Source of the DNA: Neomegalonema sp.
GTDB lineage: Bacteria > Pseudomonadota > Alphaproteobacteria > Rhodobacterales > Rhodobacteraceae
NCBI GenBank assembly: GCA_022760355.1
Contig: JALEGB010000095.1
Span: forward strand, 1 to 37,551
Length of the DNA stretch: 37,551 nt
Reading direction: 5' to 3'
The notes beneath the pieces are model-generated. The model searched no databases. It had not been told where the DNA came from and worked only from the letters and a program-made list of their open reading frames with translations. The position numbers and the translations under genes were made by a program. Below are positions 6,859 through 16,142 of this stretch, in pieces. Each line of letters starts with the position of its first letter. The stretch's first letter is position 1.

Positions 6859-9800
6859 ATGACCGTCGCCCGACGTCAACATCCGCCTGCGGCGGCCGCG
6901 CAAATCGCAGCGGCGCGGCCCGAGGCGTCGGTATGGGTGTCTGCGAATGCAGGCTCCGGTAAAACGCGGGTCCTGACGACGCGGGTCGCCCGGCTGCTGT
7001 TGGCCGGGGCGCAGCCGGGGCGGATCCTGTGCCTTACCTACACGAAAGCCGCCGCGGCGGAGATGCAGACCCGGCTCTACAAAATGCTCGGCGGCTGGGC
7101 GATGGCCGAAGATGTGGCGCTTGAGCGGGCGCTGGACGGGGTGTTGGGGGAGGATGAGCCGCCTGTTTCGCCGGAAGATCTCGCGGAGGCGCGGCGCCTG
7201 TTCGCCCGCGCATTAGAGACGCCAGGCGGGCTGAAGATCCAAACCATTCACGCATTCTGCGAAAGTTTGCTGAGCCGCTTTCCGCTCGAGGCGGGCGTTT
7301 CGCCGCATTTTGGGGTCGCGGATGATCTGACCAGCGCGGAGCTGATCAATGAGGCGCGGGATCAGGTGATGCGCGACCGGTCGCAGGATCCGGAGCTCGC
7401 CGCTGCGATTGACATCGTGTTGAACAACGCCGGCGCAGGCGCGTTTGACGAATTGACCCGCGAAATCCTTTCCTTGCGGTCGGCCTATATGAATGCCGGC
7501 GGGCGCGAAGAGCTGGCCGCACTGTTGCGGATTGCCCCAGACGCAGCCCCGGACCAGCTGCGCGCCGAATGGGCGCGTGGGCTGGACCGCAGCGGGCTCG
7601 CGGAACTCGGCGAGTTTTTTATTGCGACGGGCAAGCCGAAATTATTGAGCGCTGGCCGGGCGCTCAAGCAAGCCGCCGCTGCGCAGAGCGTGAAGGACAC
7701 GCTGCACGCGCTGGGCTCGGCGCTGCTGACTCAGACGGGCGAGGTGCGCTCGGCCAAGGGCTTTCCCGCCAAAGCGGACATGAAAAACGCGCCTTGGGTG
7801 GAGGGCCGCGTTCTGGATCTGCTCGACTCCTTTGCGGATTTGCAGCAACGGGCGACCGCGGCTGAGATGCTGCAGCGATCGGATGCGCTGCGCATATTCG
7901 CGACGGCGTTGATTGCGCGCTACGGGCAGGGCAAGGCCGTTCGGGCCACGCTGGATTTTGACGATCTCGTCAATCGCGCGGTTGATCTGCTGACGCGCTC
8001 CGAGGCGCGGGATTGGGTGCGCTATAAGCTCGATGGCGGCGTCGAGCATATCCTGGTCGATGAAGCGCAAGACACCAGCCCCGAACAATGGCGGGCTGTG
8101 GCGGCGCTGGCCGAGGAGTTTTTCGCCGGCGACGGCGCGGAGCGGGAGGAGGATCGCCCGGCGCCGACGGTTTTCGCGGTCGGTGATGAGAAGCAGTCGA
8201 TCTACAGTTTTCAAGGCGCCGCGCCGGAGTTGTTGTCGCAGAAGGGCGCAATCTTCGCCGAACATGCCCGCGCCGCGGGGCGGGTGTTCGATCAAAGCGG
8301 GTTGGCGACCTCCTTCCGCTCCGCCCCGGCGATCCTGTCATTTGTCGACCGAGTTTTTGAGCCGAAGGCGGCGCGCACAGGGCTGGTGTTCACCGATCCC
8401 GAGGTTCGCCATATCGCGTTCAAAAAGGCGCCTGGGATGGTGGAGCTGTGGCCGCCGCTCAGCGTGGTCGGCGCGGGGGAAGAGCCGCCATGGGACGCCC
8501 CGATCGACATGCCGGCCGCGGATAATCCGAAGGCCCAGCTGGCGGAGATCGTGGCTGAGACGATTCATCAATGGATTGATCGGGAGCCCTTGCCCTCCCA
8601 CGGTCGCAAGATCCGGCCTGGCGATATTCTGGTGCTGGTCCGCAAGCGGGGGGCGCTGTCGACGGGGATCATCAAAGGGCTGAAGGCGCGTGGGACGCCG
8701 GTGGCCGGCGCGGACCGTCTGTCGCTCGCCAAAGAGATCGCCGCAAAGGATCTGCTGGCGTTGGCGGAGTTCTGCCTGTTTCCTGAGGATGATCTGGCGC
8801 TGGCCACATTGCTGCGGTCGCCCTTCTGCGATGTTGACGAAGAAGCTCTGTTCGATCTGGCCCATTACCGGCCGGGCCGGCGGCCGCTCTACTTCGCGCT
8901 GCAGCACTGTCGGGCCGATCGGCCGGAGTTTGAGGCGGCGTATCAGTTTCTGCAGGAGCTGATCGAGAGGGCGGACTATCTGCGTCCCTATGAGCTGTTC
9001 GCCTTGGCGCTGGGGCCGCGCGGCGGTCGGCGGCGGATGGTGGCCCGGCTCGGCGCTGAGGCGGAGGACCCGATTGACGAGTTCCTGTCCGAAGCGCTTC
9101 GCTTCGAAACGGCGGGGCGACCGACCTTGCAGGCCTTTGCGATGCGGCTGGCGGCGACGGGCGAGGCGAGCATCAAGCGCGAGAATGAGCAGGGGCGGGA
9201 TGAAGTTCGAATCATGACCGCGCATGGCTCGAAAGGGCTGGAGGCGCCGGTGGTTGTGATACCGGACACGACCGACGCGCCGGGCTCGGGCGGGCGATCG
9301 CGGCTGTTGAACCCAGCGAAATTTGGCGGACCGCCGGCGGCGCCGATTTGGCTCGGGCCGCGCAAACGCGATCCGGAGCCAGTGGTTGCGCTGCGTGAAG
9401 CGGCGGCGGCGCGGGAGGCCGAAGAACATCGGCGGTTGCTCTATGTTGCGTTGACCCGCGCCGAGGACCGGTTGTTGATCTGCGGCGCGCCGGCGCGCGG
9501 CCGCAAGGTCAATGAGGAAAGCTGGTACGCGCTGTGCCAGGCCGCGCTGCGCGGGCCGGACGGCGAGACTGTCGACAGTTGGCCCCAAGCGCGCGTGGAG
9601 GCGGCGCCTTCGCCAATTCCGGGGGCGGGGGAGACGCTGCTACAGGGCGCGCGGATCATTGGCGATGGCGATCCGAAGCCGCCGCAACAGACAGCCGCCG
9701 CCGCAGAAACGTCCATTCAAGCGCCTGATTGGTTGTTTCAGCAGGCGGCGATGGAGGTTGCGCCGCCGGATGTTTCGCCCTCCGACCTGGGCGGCGAGGA

Positions 9801-10380
9801 TCCGGAGCCGTTGAGCAAGCGCCGCGGCGGCTCGGGCTTGGGCCGCGAAGCGGCGGCGCTCCGCGGCGAAGCGATTCACTTTGCGTTGGAGAAGGCGGCG
9901 GGCCTCGTCGGCGAGGATCGTCGCGCCGCTGTGCGGGCGATCATCGCGCGCGCGCCGGGCGGATTTTCGGAACGGATCCGCCAAGATATGGCGGCGGAGG
10001 CGATCGCCGTGCTTGAAGATCCCGCCTTTGCGGCGATCTTCGGTCCGAACGCGCGGGCTGAGGCGGACCTTACGGCCGTGTTGCCTGAGCTTGGCCCCGG
10101 TGAGATCCATGGTCGGATCGACCGGATCTTGATTGAGCCGGACCGCGTGCTGATTGTCGACTTCAAAACCGGGGGCGCCCCGGAGGCGCCGCCCGAAGGG
10201 TATCTGCGTCAGCTCAGCGTCTATGTGCGGGCGGTGGCGAAGCTCTATCCGGACCGGCCGGTGGAGGCGGCGCTGCTCTGGACAGCGGACCGTCGACTTG
10301 AACACATTTCTGAGAGTGCGCTCGATGCAGCTTTCGCCCGCGCGGCCGCTGAGCTTGACCGGCGCAAGGCTGGCGCCTAG
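6859..10380 (+). CDS. addA: double-strand break repair helicase-nuclease AddA
   Basis: This 1173-residue protein is a UvrD-type superfamily 1 helicase with a C-terminal RecB-like nuclease, the AddA subunit that resects broken DNA ends for RecA. Walker A is SANAGSGKT near residue 28, Walker B LVDEAQDTSPEQW near 399, then VGDEKQSIYSFQG near 441, TAHGSKGLE near 786 and YVALTRAEDR near 861. The nuclease domain keeps GRIDRILIEPDRVLIVDFKTGG near 1085-1106 and a QLSVY motif, so it looks catalytically complete. ATG at 6859 is preceded by AGGAG at 7 bp. In related genomes addB usually lies immediately upstream; here the upstream gene is a cyclotransferase-like gene and no addB is present in the window. 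trxA follows after 63 bp, as is common. Confidence 0.96.
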   Translation: MTVARRQHPPAAAAQIAAARPEASVWVSANAGSGKTRVLTTRVARLLLAGAQPGRILCLTYTKAAAAEMQTRLYKMLGGWAMAEDVALERALDGVLGEDEPPVSPEDLAEARRLFARALETPGGLKIQTIHAFCESLLSRFPLEAGVSPHFGVADDLTSAELINEARDQVMRDRSQDPELAAAIDIVLNNAGAGAFDELTREILSLRSAYMNAGGREELAALLRIAPDAAPDQLRAEWARGLDRSGLAELGEFFIATGKPKLLSAGRALKQAAAAQSVKDTLHALGSALLTQTGEVRSAKGFPAKADMKNAPWVEGRVLDLLDSFADLQQRATAAEMLQRSDALRIFATALIARYGQGKAVRATLDFDDLVNRAVDLLTRSEARDWVRYKLDGGVEHILVDEAQDTSPEQWRAVAALAEEFFAGDGAEREEDRPAPTVFAVGDEKQSIYSFQGAAPELLSQKGAIFAEHARAAGRVFDQSGLATSFRSAPAILSFVDRVFEPKAARTGLVFTDPEVRHIAFKKAPGMVELWPPLSVVGAGEEPPWDAPIDMPAADNPKAQLAEIVAETIHQWIDREPLPSHGRKIRPGDILVLVRKRGALSTGIIKGLKARGTPVAGADRLSLAKEIAAKDLLALAEFCLFPEDDLALATLLRSPFCDVDEEALFDLAHYRPGRRPLYFALQHCRADRPEFEAAYQFLQELIERADYLRPYELFALALGPRGGRRRMVARLGAEAEDPIDEFLSEALRFETAGRPTLQAFAMRLAATGEASIKRENEQGRDEVRIMTAHGSKGLEAPVVVIPDTTDAPGSGGRSRLLNPAKFGGPPAAPIWLGPRKRDPEPVVALREAAAAREAEEHRRLLYVALTRAEDRLLICGAPARGRKVNEESWYALCQAALRGPDGETVDSWPQARVEAAPSPIPGAGETLLQGARIIGDGDPKPPQQTAAAAETSIQAPDWLFQQAAMEVAPPDVSPSDLGGEDPEPLSKRRGGSGLGREAAALRGEAIHFALEKAAGLVGEDRRAAVRAIIARAPGGFSERIRQDMAAEAIAVLEDPAFAAIFGPNARAEADLTAVLPELGPGEIHGRIDRILIEPDRVLIVDFKTGGAPEAPPEGYLRQLSVYVRAVAKLYPDRPVEAALLWTADRRLEHISESALDAAFARAAAELDRRKAGA

Positions 10381-10443
10381 CTAAGTCGGGACGCGAAAAA
10401 CGAGCGCTACAGAGTAATCAATGCGCTGAAAGGAATAGCGACT

Positions 10444-10776
10444 ATGGCAGATGAAGAGATTACCGTAAAAATTTCCGATGCTTCGTTTGAAGACGATGTG
10501 CTTAAGTCGGATAAGCCGGTTGTCGTTGACTTCTGGGCGGAGTGGTGTGGACCGTGCCGCACAATCGCGCCGGCGCTTGAGGAAATCGCGACCGAAATGA
10601 AAGAAGACGTTACGATCGCGAAGCTGAATATCGACGAAAACCCAAATGCGCCGAGCAAATACGGCGTACGCGGTATCCCAACGCTGATGCTGTTTAAGAA
10701 CGGTGAAGTGGTTGCAACCCAAGTCGGCGCCGCCAACAAAAGCAAGCTCGCTGACTGGATTTCGTCAAACAAGTAA
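10444..10776 (+). CDS. trxA: thioredoxin
   Basis: The 110-residue protein has the active site [13 protein letters not shown] (redox pair near residues 36 and 39), the cis-proline GIPTL region and the family's normal length of about 105-110 residues. It acts as the cytoplasmic disulfide reductant for enzymes such as ribonucleotide reductase. AAGGA lies 9 bp before the ATG. Codon use leans to AAA, GAA and GTT more than in its neighbours, as expected of a highly expressed gene. It follows addA by 63 bp on the same strand and is followed by a strong hairpin. Confidence 0.97.
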   Translation: MADEEITVKISDASFEDDVLKSDKPVVVDFWAEWCGPCRTIAPALEEIATEMKEDVTIAKLNIDENPNAPSKYGVRGIPTLMLFKNGEVVATQVGAANKSKLADWISSNK

Positions 10777-10811
10777 CCGCGCCAGCCGCGCCAATTCTTG
10801 AGCTGGCGCGG
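10777..10811. terminator. bidirectional hairpin between trxA and the M48 protease gene
   Basis: A perfect 10-bp stem CCGCGCCAGC/GCTGGCGCGG (10777-10786 and 10802-10811) with a 15-nt loop begins immediately after the trxA stop and ends 15 bases before the stop of the convergent protease gene. There is no clear T tract (ATTGTT follows on the plus strand). The symmetric position suggests it serves both transcripts. Confidence 0.65.
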
Positions 10812-10826
10812 CGCATTGTTCCGCCG

Positions 10827-12086
10827 TTACTGCTGTTGCTGGCGCCCTGAGCTTTCGGGGCGTCGCTCTTTTTCGGCAGGCGCATTTGTCGACGCCGGCC
10901 GAGCCTCGGGCGCAGCGCGATCATCACAGATCGCCCGAAGCGCCGCCCATTCTTCCGCCGTCAGAACTGGGGCGCCGCCATGGGCTGGGGCCTTGGCAAA
11001 TTTCTCTGCGCGCGATTTCGTTAGCGGATGGCTGGCGAATAGGCTGTCCTGGTCGCCGTATTTTTTGATCAGCTTTTTGAAGAAGCCGGAAAGCGGGCGT
11101 GCGGGCAGATCCGCTTTCTTGAGGATGCGCAGCGCGACATCATCCGCCTCCGCCTCGACGGCGCGGGAGAATTTCGCTTCGACGGCGGCCGCCCCGGCGT
11201 AGGTCAGGAGGATGCTGCCGCTGAAATCTCCAACCAGCACCGAGATGACCCCGAAGGTGGCGCCCGAGCTGATCAGTTTTTCCAGCGAATCGCGGCCGAC
11301 GACATGGCCGATCTCATGGGCGAGGACCCCCGCCACCTCTTCGGGCGAATCGGCGTTCTTGATCAGGCCGGAGAAGATGAAGATCTGGCCGCCCATGATC
11401 GCGAAGGCGTTGATTTCGGGCCGGTTCACGACCCTGGTGTGAATTGGCACGTGTGAGCCCGCCGCCCATTCCAGGCGCGTAGTCATTTTCTGCAGCGCGG
11501 CGACGCCCCGCGGCGCGCTGCAGGGCTCGCCGCCCAGCGCGGAGCTGGACGAAATCAGCTTCGCCAAATCCGCGCCCATCTTAATCTCAGTTTCGGGCGG
11601 CACCATCCGCGCCAACCGCTCGGAAAGCATCGGGATCAGCACAAATAACACCAGCGCGACTGCTACACCGGCGCCAACAAGCGCGAAGAGCGCGGTCCGA
11701 ACCAATCCGCGCGATTTTTGCGAGCGAGCCGTGAGGTTGGGCGCGCGGTCCAGGATCGCTTGGGTCAATGCCCCGCCTTCGGCGTCGAATTGGATCGTCA
11801 GCCGCTGATCATGTGGAAGCGCGTCCTGAGGGGAGACTCCAATGGGCGTCGGCCCGTCTTCCGCGACCGTTATGGTGAGGGGGCGCCGCTTTTTGCTCTC
11901 GGCGTCGACATGGCGAACGGCACTCAGCGGCCACTCGGTCAGGCGCTTGTCGGTCGCCGCATCGCGCACCACCAGCAGCGATCCGGTCAGTTGCAGTTTG
12001 ACCGGGATAACGCGCGCGGATTGGCCGTCAAAATACGATCCTGACGCGCTCATCGTCGCGTGAGCGGAGTTGGACGAGCTTTCCAT
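10827..12086 (-). CDS. M48 family metalloprotease with N-terminal membrane anchor
   Basis: The 419-residue protein has a polar N-terminal domain of about 125 residues, a single hydrophobic segment (ALFALVGAGVAVALVLFVLIPML, residues 130-152) and an M48 peptidase domain. The zinc motif AHEIGH places His257, Glu258 and His261, and the downstream EAEAD supplies the third ligand near Glu311. It is expected to face the periplasm and degrade misfolded outer-membrane or periplasmic proteins, as LoiP/BepA-type enzymes do. I chose ATG at 12086, which has GAGG 9 bp upstream, over an upstream TTG at 12203 that would add 39 low-quality residues. It is the last gene of the long minus-strand run, after the YjgN-like gene. 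Confidence 0.85.
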   Translation of the reverse strand: MESSSNSAHATMSASGSYFDGQSARVIPVKLQLTGSLLVVRDAATDKRLTEWPLSAVRHVDAESKKRRPLTITVAEDGPTPIGVSPQDALPHDQRLTIQFDAEGGALTQAILDRAPNLTARSQKSRGLVRTALFALVGAGVAVALVLFVLIPMLSERLARMVPPETEIKMGADLAKLISSSSALGGEPCSAPRGVAALQKMTTRLEWAAGSHVPIHTRVVNRPEINAFAIMGGQIFIFSGLIKNADSPEEVAGVLAHEIGHVVGRDSLEKLISSGATFGVISVLVGDFSGSILLTYAGAAAVEAKFSRAVEAEADDVALRILKKADLPARPLSGFFKKLIKKYGDQDSLFASHPLTKSRAEKFAKAPAHGGAPVLTAEEWAALRAICDDRAAPEARPASTNAPAEKERRPESSGRQQQQ

Positions 12087-12221
12087 CGCGCTGCGCCTCG
12101 CAGTTGGCTGTGTGACTGGCGTTTCCGCGTGCGCCTTGAAGTCGAATAAACGCGCGCAACGATCCGCATTCGCATTCGGGAGAGCGGCGCCCAAGCATCG
12201 CAAGGGCGCCGCCGATTAAAT

Positions 12222-13493
12222 TTAGAACGCCTGGACGTCAATGGCCTCGGCAAAGCCGCCTGCGTCGCCCGCCAGCGCCTCCGGAGCCTGTTTGACGGCG
12301 CCAAGAGCGTCCGGGTTGCTCATTTGCATATTGTCCGCAACCTTCTCCATCATGCCGGTATTGAAGTACATCTGTACGCAGCCGGCCGCGACGCCCATGA
12401 CGCCGATCACGCCGAACATGAGCAGGACTGAGCCGATCAGGACCAGGAGCTCATTGCCCTTGCCCAGCGCCAATACAGCGGCGCCCGGGCCGATCAGAAC
12501 AACTGCAGACGCGATCACGAGCAGATTGGTCATCAGCCAAGTAAACAACACGAGGCCGATGATCGACCAGGGGCTGAGCCGGTTGGTGAGGCCGGTGTCG
12601 CCGACAGTCGTATTGCGGATGAAGAAGGCGAAGCGCGCAAACGGGTACCAGATCGAGCCGAGGCTCAGCAGGATCGCCGAGATGATGAACAGCACCAGAC
12701 CTCCGGCCGATGCGCCCTGGAGGGTGCGCACAAGCGCTTCACCTTCGTTCTCATACCCATAGCGTGGCGGGGTCGCTGGGCCGGCGACAGCAATCATAAT
12801 CACCGCGATCACCAGACCGATCGTACCGATCGCGACAAGCGCATAGGGGCGATACAGCGCGCCGGCCGAGCCGTTGAGTTTAAACTGCATATCGCCGAAG
12901 CTCATCCGATCGGTGATGAAGCGGCGTTGGCGATAGTCCGCCAGCGGGGTGATCAGGCCCAGGGTCAGAATTTGGGCGACGGCCCACAGCAGCGCGCGGC
13001 CCCAGTAAGCCCATGCGCCGCGCTTCATCATAAAGCGGATGCCGCGCCAACGCAGACGGGTCACGAAATAGCGTTGCGCGTTATAGATCGCAAAGGGCGC
13101 GAGCAACAGAAGCGGCAGCACCGCGACGGCGTTGAGAACCGAGCGCAGCGCAAGCGCTTCAGGGCTGGTGTCGCCCGCGTTGACGAATACGAAGTTCACC
13201 AACAGAAGCGCCGGGACCAGATAGGCCAGGACGATGATCATCGCGAGAAGGAAGCCGATGAACAGCTCAATGCCCTTGCCCGTATACTCCATTGGATCCC
13301 GCAACACGACGAAGTTGGACCAATAGTAGCGACGTTGGCTTGATTTCAGCCAGAATGCGTAAACGCCCAGCGTGATTACCGTTAGGAAGACGCCCCAGAA
13401 GGTCATCCAAAAGACCTTGCCGCCTTTTCCAGTGTAGAGCGCACGTCGCTCCCACGCCGCGTCATGCGGCATCGATCCACTTGCTTCCGCCAT
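12222..13493 (-). CDS. YjgN/DUF898 family polytopic membrane protein
   Basis: The 423-residue protein begins MAEASGSMPHD and shows the repeated DUF898 signature of a small soluble start (LYTGKGGKVFWMTFWG), a TLGVYAFWL turn and a basic aromatic stretch SSQRRYYWSNFVV. About eight hydrophobic segments follow, ending near residue 375, and a soluble tail of about 45 residues completes it. The family's function is unknown; it is an integral inner-membrane protein. ATG at 13493 has a GGGGA ribosome binding site. The frame stays open far upstream into the FadB-like gene, but that extension is a shadow. The next gene on the strand is the M48 protease, and YjgN-protease neighbours are common, which suggests an envelope role. 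Confidence 0.85.
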   Translation of the reverse strand: MAEASGSMPHDAAWERRALYTGKGGKVFWMTFWGVFLTVITLGVYAFWLKSSQRRYYWSNFVVLRDPMEYTGKGIELFIGFLLAMIIVLAYLVPALLLVNFVFVNAGDTSPEALALRSVLNAVAVLPLLLLAPFAIYNAQRYFVTRLRWRGIRFMMKRGAWAYWGRALLWAVAQILTLGLITPLADYRQRRFITDRMSFGDMQFKLNGSAGALYRPYALVAIGTIGLVIAVIMIAVAGPATPPRYGYENEGEALVRTLQGASAGGLVLFIISAILLSLGSIWYPFARFAFFIRNTTVGDTGLTNRLSPWSIIGLVLFTWLMTNLLVIASAVVLIGPGAAVLALGKGNELLVLIGSVLLMFGVIGVMGVAAGCVQMYFNTGMMEKVADNMQMSNPDALGAVKQAPEALAGDAGGFAEAIDVQAF

Positions 13494-13683
13494 AATATCC
13501 CCGCTTGTCGGCCCGCGCCATTGCGAGCGCCCCGAAGGCTCCATCGGCCGCTTCCTCGAGACTGACAGGCCCCCATTGGCCCGAGCCGCGCGTGAAGCAG
13601 CGGGGCAACCGGTAAGGCGCCAATCGCGGCGCTTTGATGACGGTTTCGCGAGTAAATGTCGCAGGTGGTGCGGCATGGCCTCA

Positions 13684-13707
13684 GCGGGAGGGGGGGCGCC
13701 CTCCCGC
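13684..13707 (-). terminator. hairpin downstream of the FadB-like gene
   Basis: A 9-bp perfect stem GCGGGAGGG/CCCTCCCGC (13684-13692 and 13699-13707) with a 6-nt loop lies 16 bases past the stop of the FadB-like gene. There is no T tract. It probably separates the beta-oxidation genes from the YjgN-protease pair, with the latter starting from its own promoter in 13494-13683. Confidence 0.5.
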
Positions 13708-13722
13708 GAACGCCTTGTGGGA

Positions 13723-15936
13723 TCAGGCGGCGGTCGCGAACCGGCTGTAGAAGCTGTCGCCCTTCGCGGCCATGTCGCGCAGCAGCTGAGGCGCGGCGAA
13801 ACGCGGGCCGAAAGTCGCCGCCAGCTCCTCGCAGAGGTCGGTGAAGGTTTGCGTTCCGCCCATATCAACCCAAGACAACGGACCGCCGGACCACGGCGCG
13901 AAGCCCCATCCCAGGATGGCGCCGACATCGCCTTCGCGAATATCGACGAGAACGCCTTCCTCGAGCGCACGGATTGCCTCGAGCGCCTGCACGGCGAGCA
14001 AGCGGTTCTGCACCACCGCGACATCCGGCTGCTCGGCTTTGGGCGGGTATAATTCGGCCAGCCCGGCCCAGAGCCCGACGCGCTTGCCGCGCGCGTCATA
14101 ATCATAAAACCCGCCGCCGGACTTCCGCCCCAACCGGTTCTTATGGGTGACCATATTGCGCAGCACGTCGTCGGCCGGGGTTTCCTCATAGGCGTCGCCG
14201 AGGGCGGCCTTCGTGGCCGCGGCGATCTTAAGGCCGAGCTCCAGGGAGGTTTCGTCGGTCAGTTGCAGCGGCCCAACCGGCATGCCGGCCTGGCGGGCGG
14301 CGTTGTCGATCAGAGCTGGCGCGACGCCCTCGGCGATCATCCGGATGCCTTCATTGAGATAAGGGATGATGCAGCGGTTCGCGTAAAAGAAGCGGGCGTC
14401 ATTGACGACGATGGGCGTTTTGCGGATCTGTCGGACGAAATCGAGCGCTTTGGCGACCGCTTCGTCACCGGTTTTCTCACCCTTGATGATTTCGACCAGC
14501 ATCATCTTATGGACGGGCGAGAAAAAGTGGATGCCCACGAACCGATCAGGGCGAGAGCTTCCTTTCGCGAGCTCGGTGATCGGAAGCGTGGAGGTGTTGG
14601 AGGCGAAAATGGCGTCGGGGCCGAGCTGCGCCTCAGCCATTTCAGTGACTTTCGCCTTCAGCCCGAGATCCTCAAACACGGCCTCGACAATGAGATCACA
14701 GCCTTGCAGCTGCTCATAATTCGGGGTCGCCGTCAGGCGCGTGAGGGTTGCGTCTTTTTTCGCCGCATCGATACGGCGTTTCTTGACGCTCTCGTCCAGC
14801 AATCCCTCGATGGTCGCCTTGCCGCGGTCTGCGCTTTCTTGGTCTCGATCAACCAGCACAACCTCAATGCCGGCGTTCAGCGCGACATAAGCGATGCCGG
14901 CGCCCATCATGCCGGCGCCGAGGACGCCCAGCTTCTTGACCGCCATATCCGGGACGCCCGCAGGCCGCCGCGCGCCCTTTTCGATCGCCTGTTTGTTGAC
15001 GAACAGGGACCGGATCATGGCTGAGGAGCTCGGGTTCATCAGAATATTGGTGAACCAACGCGCCTCAATTTTGAGCGCATTGTCGAAATTGACCATTGCG
15101 CCCTCATAGGCCGCGGAAAGCATGGCCTTGATCGCCGGGTAGGCGCCCTGACTCTTGCCGTGCGACATGGCTACGCCGCCCAGGAATGTTTGAAATCCAG
15201 CTGGGTGGTAGGGGCCGCCGCCGGGGATCTTGAAGCCCTTCGCGTCCCAAGGCTTCGTATAGTCGGGCTCGCTCGCGGACAGAACCCACTCTTTCGCTTT
15301 CGCCGTCAGCTCCTCGGGCGCGACGACCTCATCGACCAGACCGGCCATCTTCGCCTTCTTCGGGTCGGAGAGCTTGCCTTCCAGCAAGAACGGCGCGGCG
15401 CCCATCAGCCCCAGCATCCGGATCAGTCGCGTGGTGCCGCCGGCGCCAGGGAAGATGCCAACCATGATTTCAGGCAGGCCGATCTTCGCCTTGGGATTTT
15501 CGGCGGCGAAACGCCGGTGCCCCGCCAGCATGATTTCGTAGCCGATCCCGAGCGCTGTGCCTGGCGTGGCGACGGCGACGGGCTTGCCGCCCTTATTTGT
15601 CTTGGGGTCTTTGCCCATACGTTCGATCTTCCGCAGCACGCCATGGAGCTGCATGATGTAGTCGAACACTGTCTTAGCCGGGTTCTGTCCGGAGGCTTCG
15701 CCCTTTTCCCGCATCGCCGCGATCACGTTGAGATCCATGCCGGCGGCGAAATCTGGTTTGGCGGAAGTGATGACAACGCCTTTGACCGCGGCGTCGTCAA
15801 TCGCTCGGTCGATATGCGCGTCCAACTGGCGAATGCCGGTTTCCGACAGCACATTCATCGATTTGTCCGGGCCAATGTCCCAGGTGATCGTTGCAACGCC
15901 GTCAGCGTCGAGCGAATAGGTGAATTCTTCTGTCAT
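13723..15936 (-). CDS. 3-hydroxyacyl-CoA dehydrogenase / enoyl-CoA hydratase (FadB/FadJ-like)
   Basis: The 737-residue fusion carries out the second and third steps of beta-oxidation: hydration of enoyl-CoA and NAD-dependent oxidation of 3-hydroxyacyl-CoA. The crotonase domain fills the first 190 residues or so, with GLPEIMVGIFPGAGGTTRL containing a catalytic glutamate. The dehydrogenase domain starts at KKLGVLGAGMMGAGIAYVALNAG and includes NTSTLPITELA and GIHFFSPVHKMMLVEII with the catalytic-type histidine. The C-terminal domain has NRLGRKSGGGFYDY. ATG at 15936 has AAGGA 9 bp upstream; the frame is open farther upstream but those 36 residues look non-coding. The thiolase gene lies 206 bp upstream on the same strand, giving the enzyme pair of the cycle. 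Confidence 0.95.
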   Translation of the reverse strand: MTEEFTYSLDADGVATITWDIGPDKSMNVLSETGIRQLDAHIDRAIDDAAVKGVVITSAKPDFAAGMDLNVIAAMREKGEASGQNPAKTVFDYIMQLHGVLRKIERMGKDPKTNKGGKPVAVATPGTALGIGYEIMLAGHRRFAAENPKAKIGLPEIMVGIFPGAGGTTRLIRMLGLMGAAPFLLEGKLSDPKKAKMAGLVDEVVAPEELTAKAKEWVLSASEPDYTKPWDAKGFKIPGGGPYHPAGFQTFLGGVAMSHGKSQGAYPAIKAMLSAAYEGAMVNFDNALKIEARWFTNILMNPSSSAMIRSLFVNKQAIEKGARRPAGVPDMAVKKLGVLGAGMMGAGIAYVALNAGIEVVLVDRDQESADRGKATIEGLLDESVKKRRIDAAKKDATLTRLTATPNYEQLQGCDLIVEAVFEDLGLKAKVTEMAEAQLGPDAIFASNTSTLPITELAKGSSRPDRFVGIHFFSPVHKMMLVEIIKGEKTGDEAVAKALDFVRQIRKTPIVVNDARFFYANRCIIPYLNEGIRMIAEGVAPALIDNAARQAGMPVGPLQLTDETSLELGLKIAAATKAALGDAYEETPADDVLRNMVTHKNRLGRKSGGGFYDYDARGKRVGLWAGLAELYPPKAEQPDVAVVQNRLLAVQALEAIRALEEGVLVDIREGDVGAILGWGFAPWSGGPLSWVDMGGTQTFTDLCEELAATFGPRFAAPQLLRDMAAKGDSFYSRFATAA

Positions 15937-16142
15937 CCCTGTCGGTCCTTGTTGTGCGGTTGTCCGGGCGGGCGAATGGCGCGCCGAGCGCGCGGTAAGG
16001 GCGGCTTCGGTACGCGCGAGGATCTTACGCCGATGGCGCAGCACGTCTCCGCTGGTAATGTGGAGCGTGCGAAAGCCGCTCCGGTCCTACGCTGCGGCCG
16101 CTGCGCGGGCCAATGTTGCGGCGCGCCCGCAGGCGCCCCAGG

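Noticed and set aside
8338-9588. A 416-codon minus-strand open frame inside addA
   Set aside because: It is the antisense shadow of the helicase coding sequence; the translated product is arginine-rich without any motif.
13494-14189. N-terminal extension of the YjgN-like gene
   Set aside because: The extra residues overlap the FadB-like gene in another frame, are basic and motif-free, and the ATG at 13493 has a good ribosome site.
16101-16131. GC-rich inverted repeat after the thiolase gene as a terminator
   Set aside because: The stem is only about 6 bp with mismatches and a 14-nt loop, not better than chance in this GC-rich DNA.
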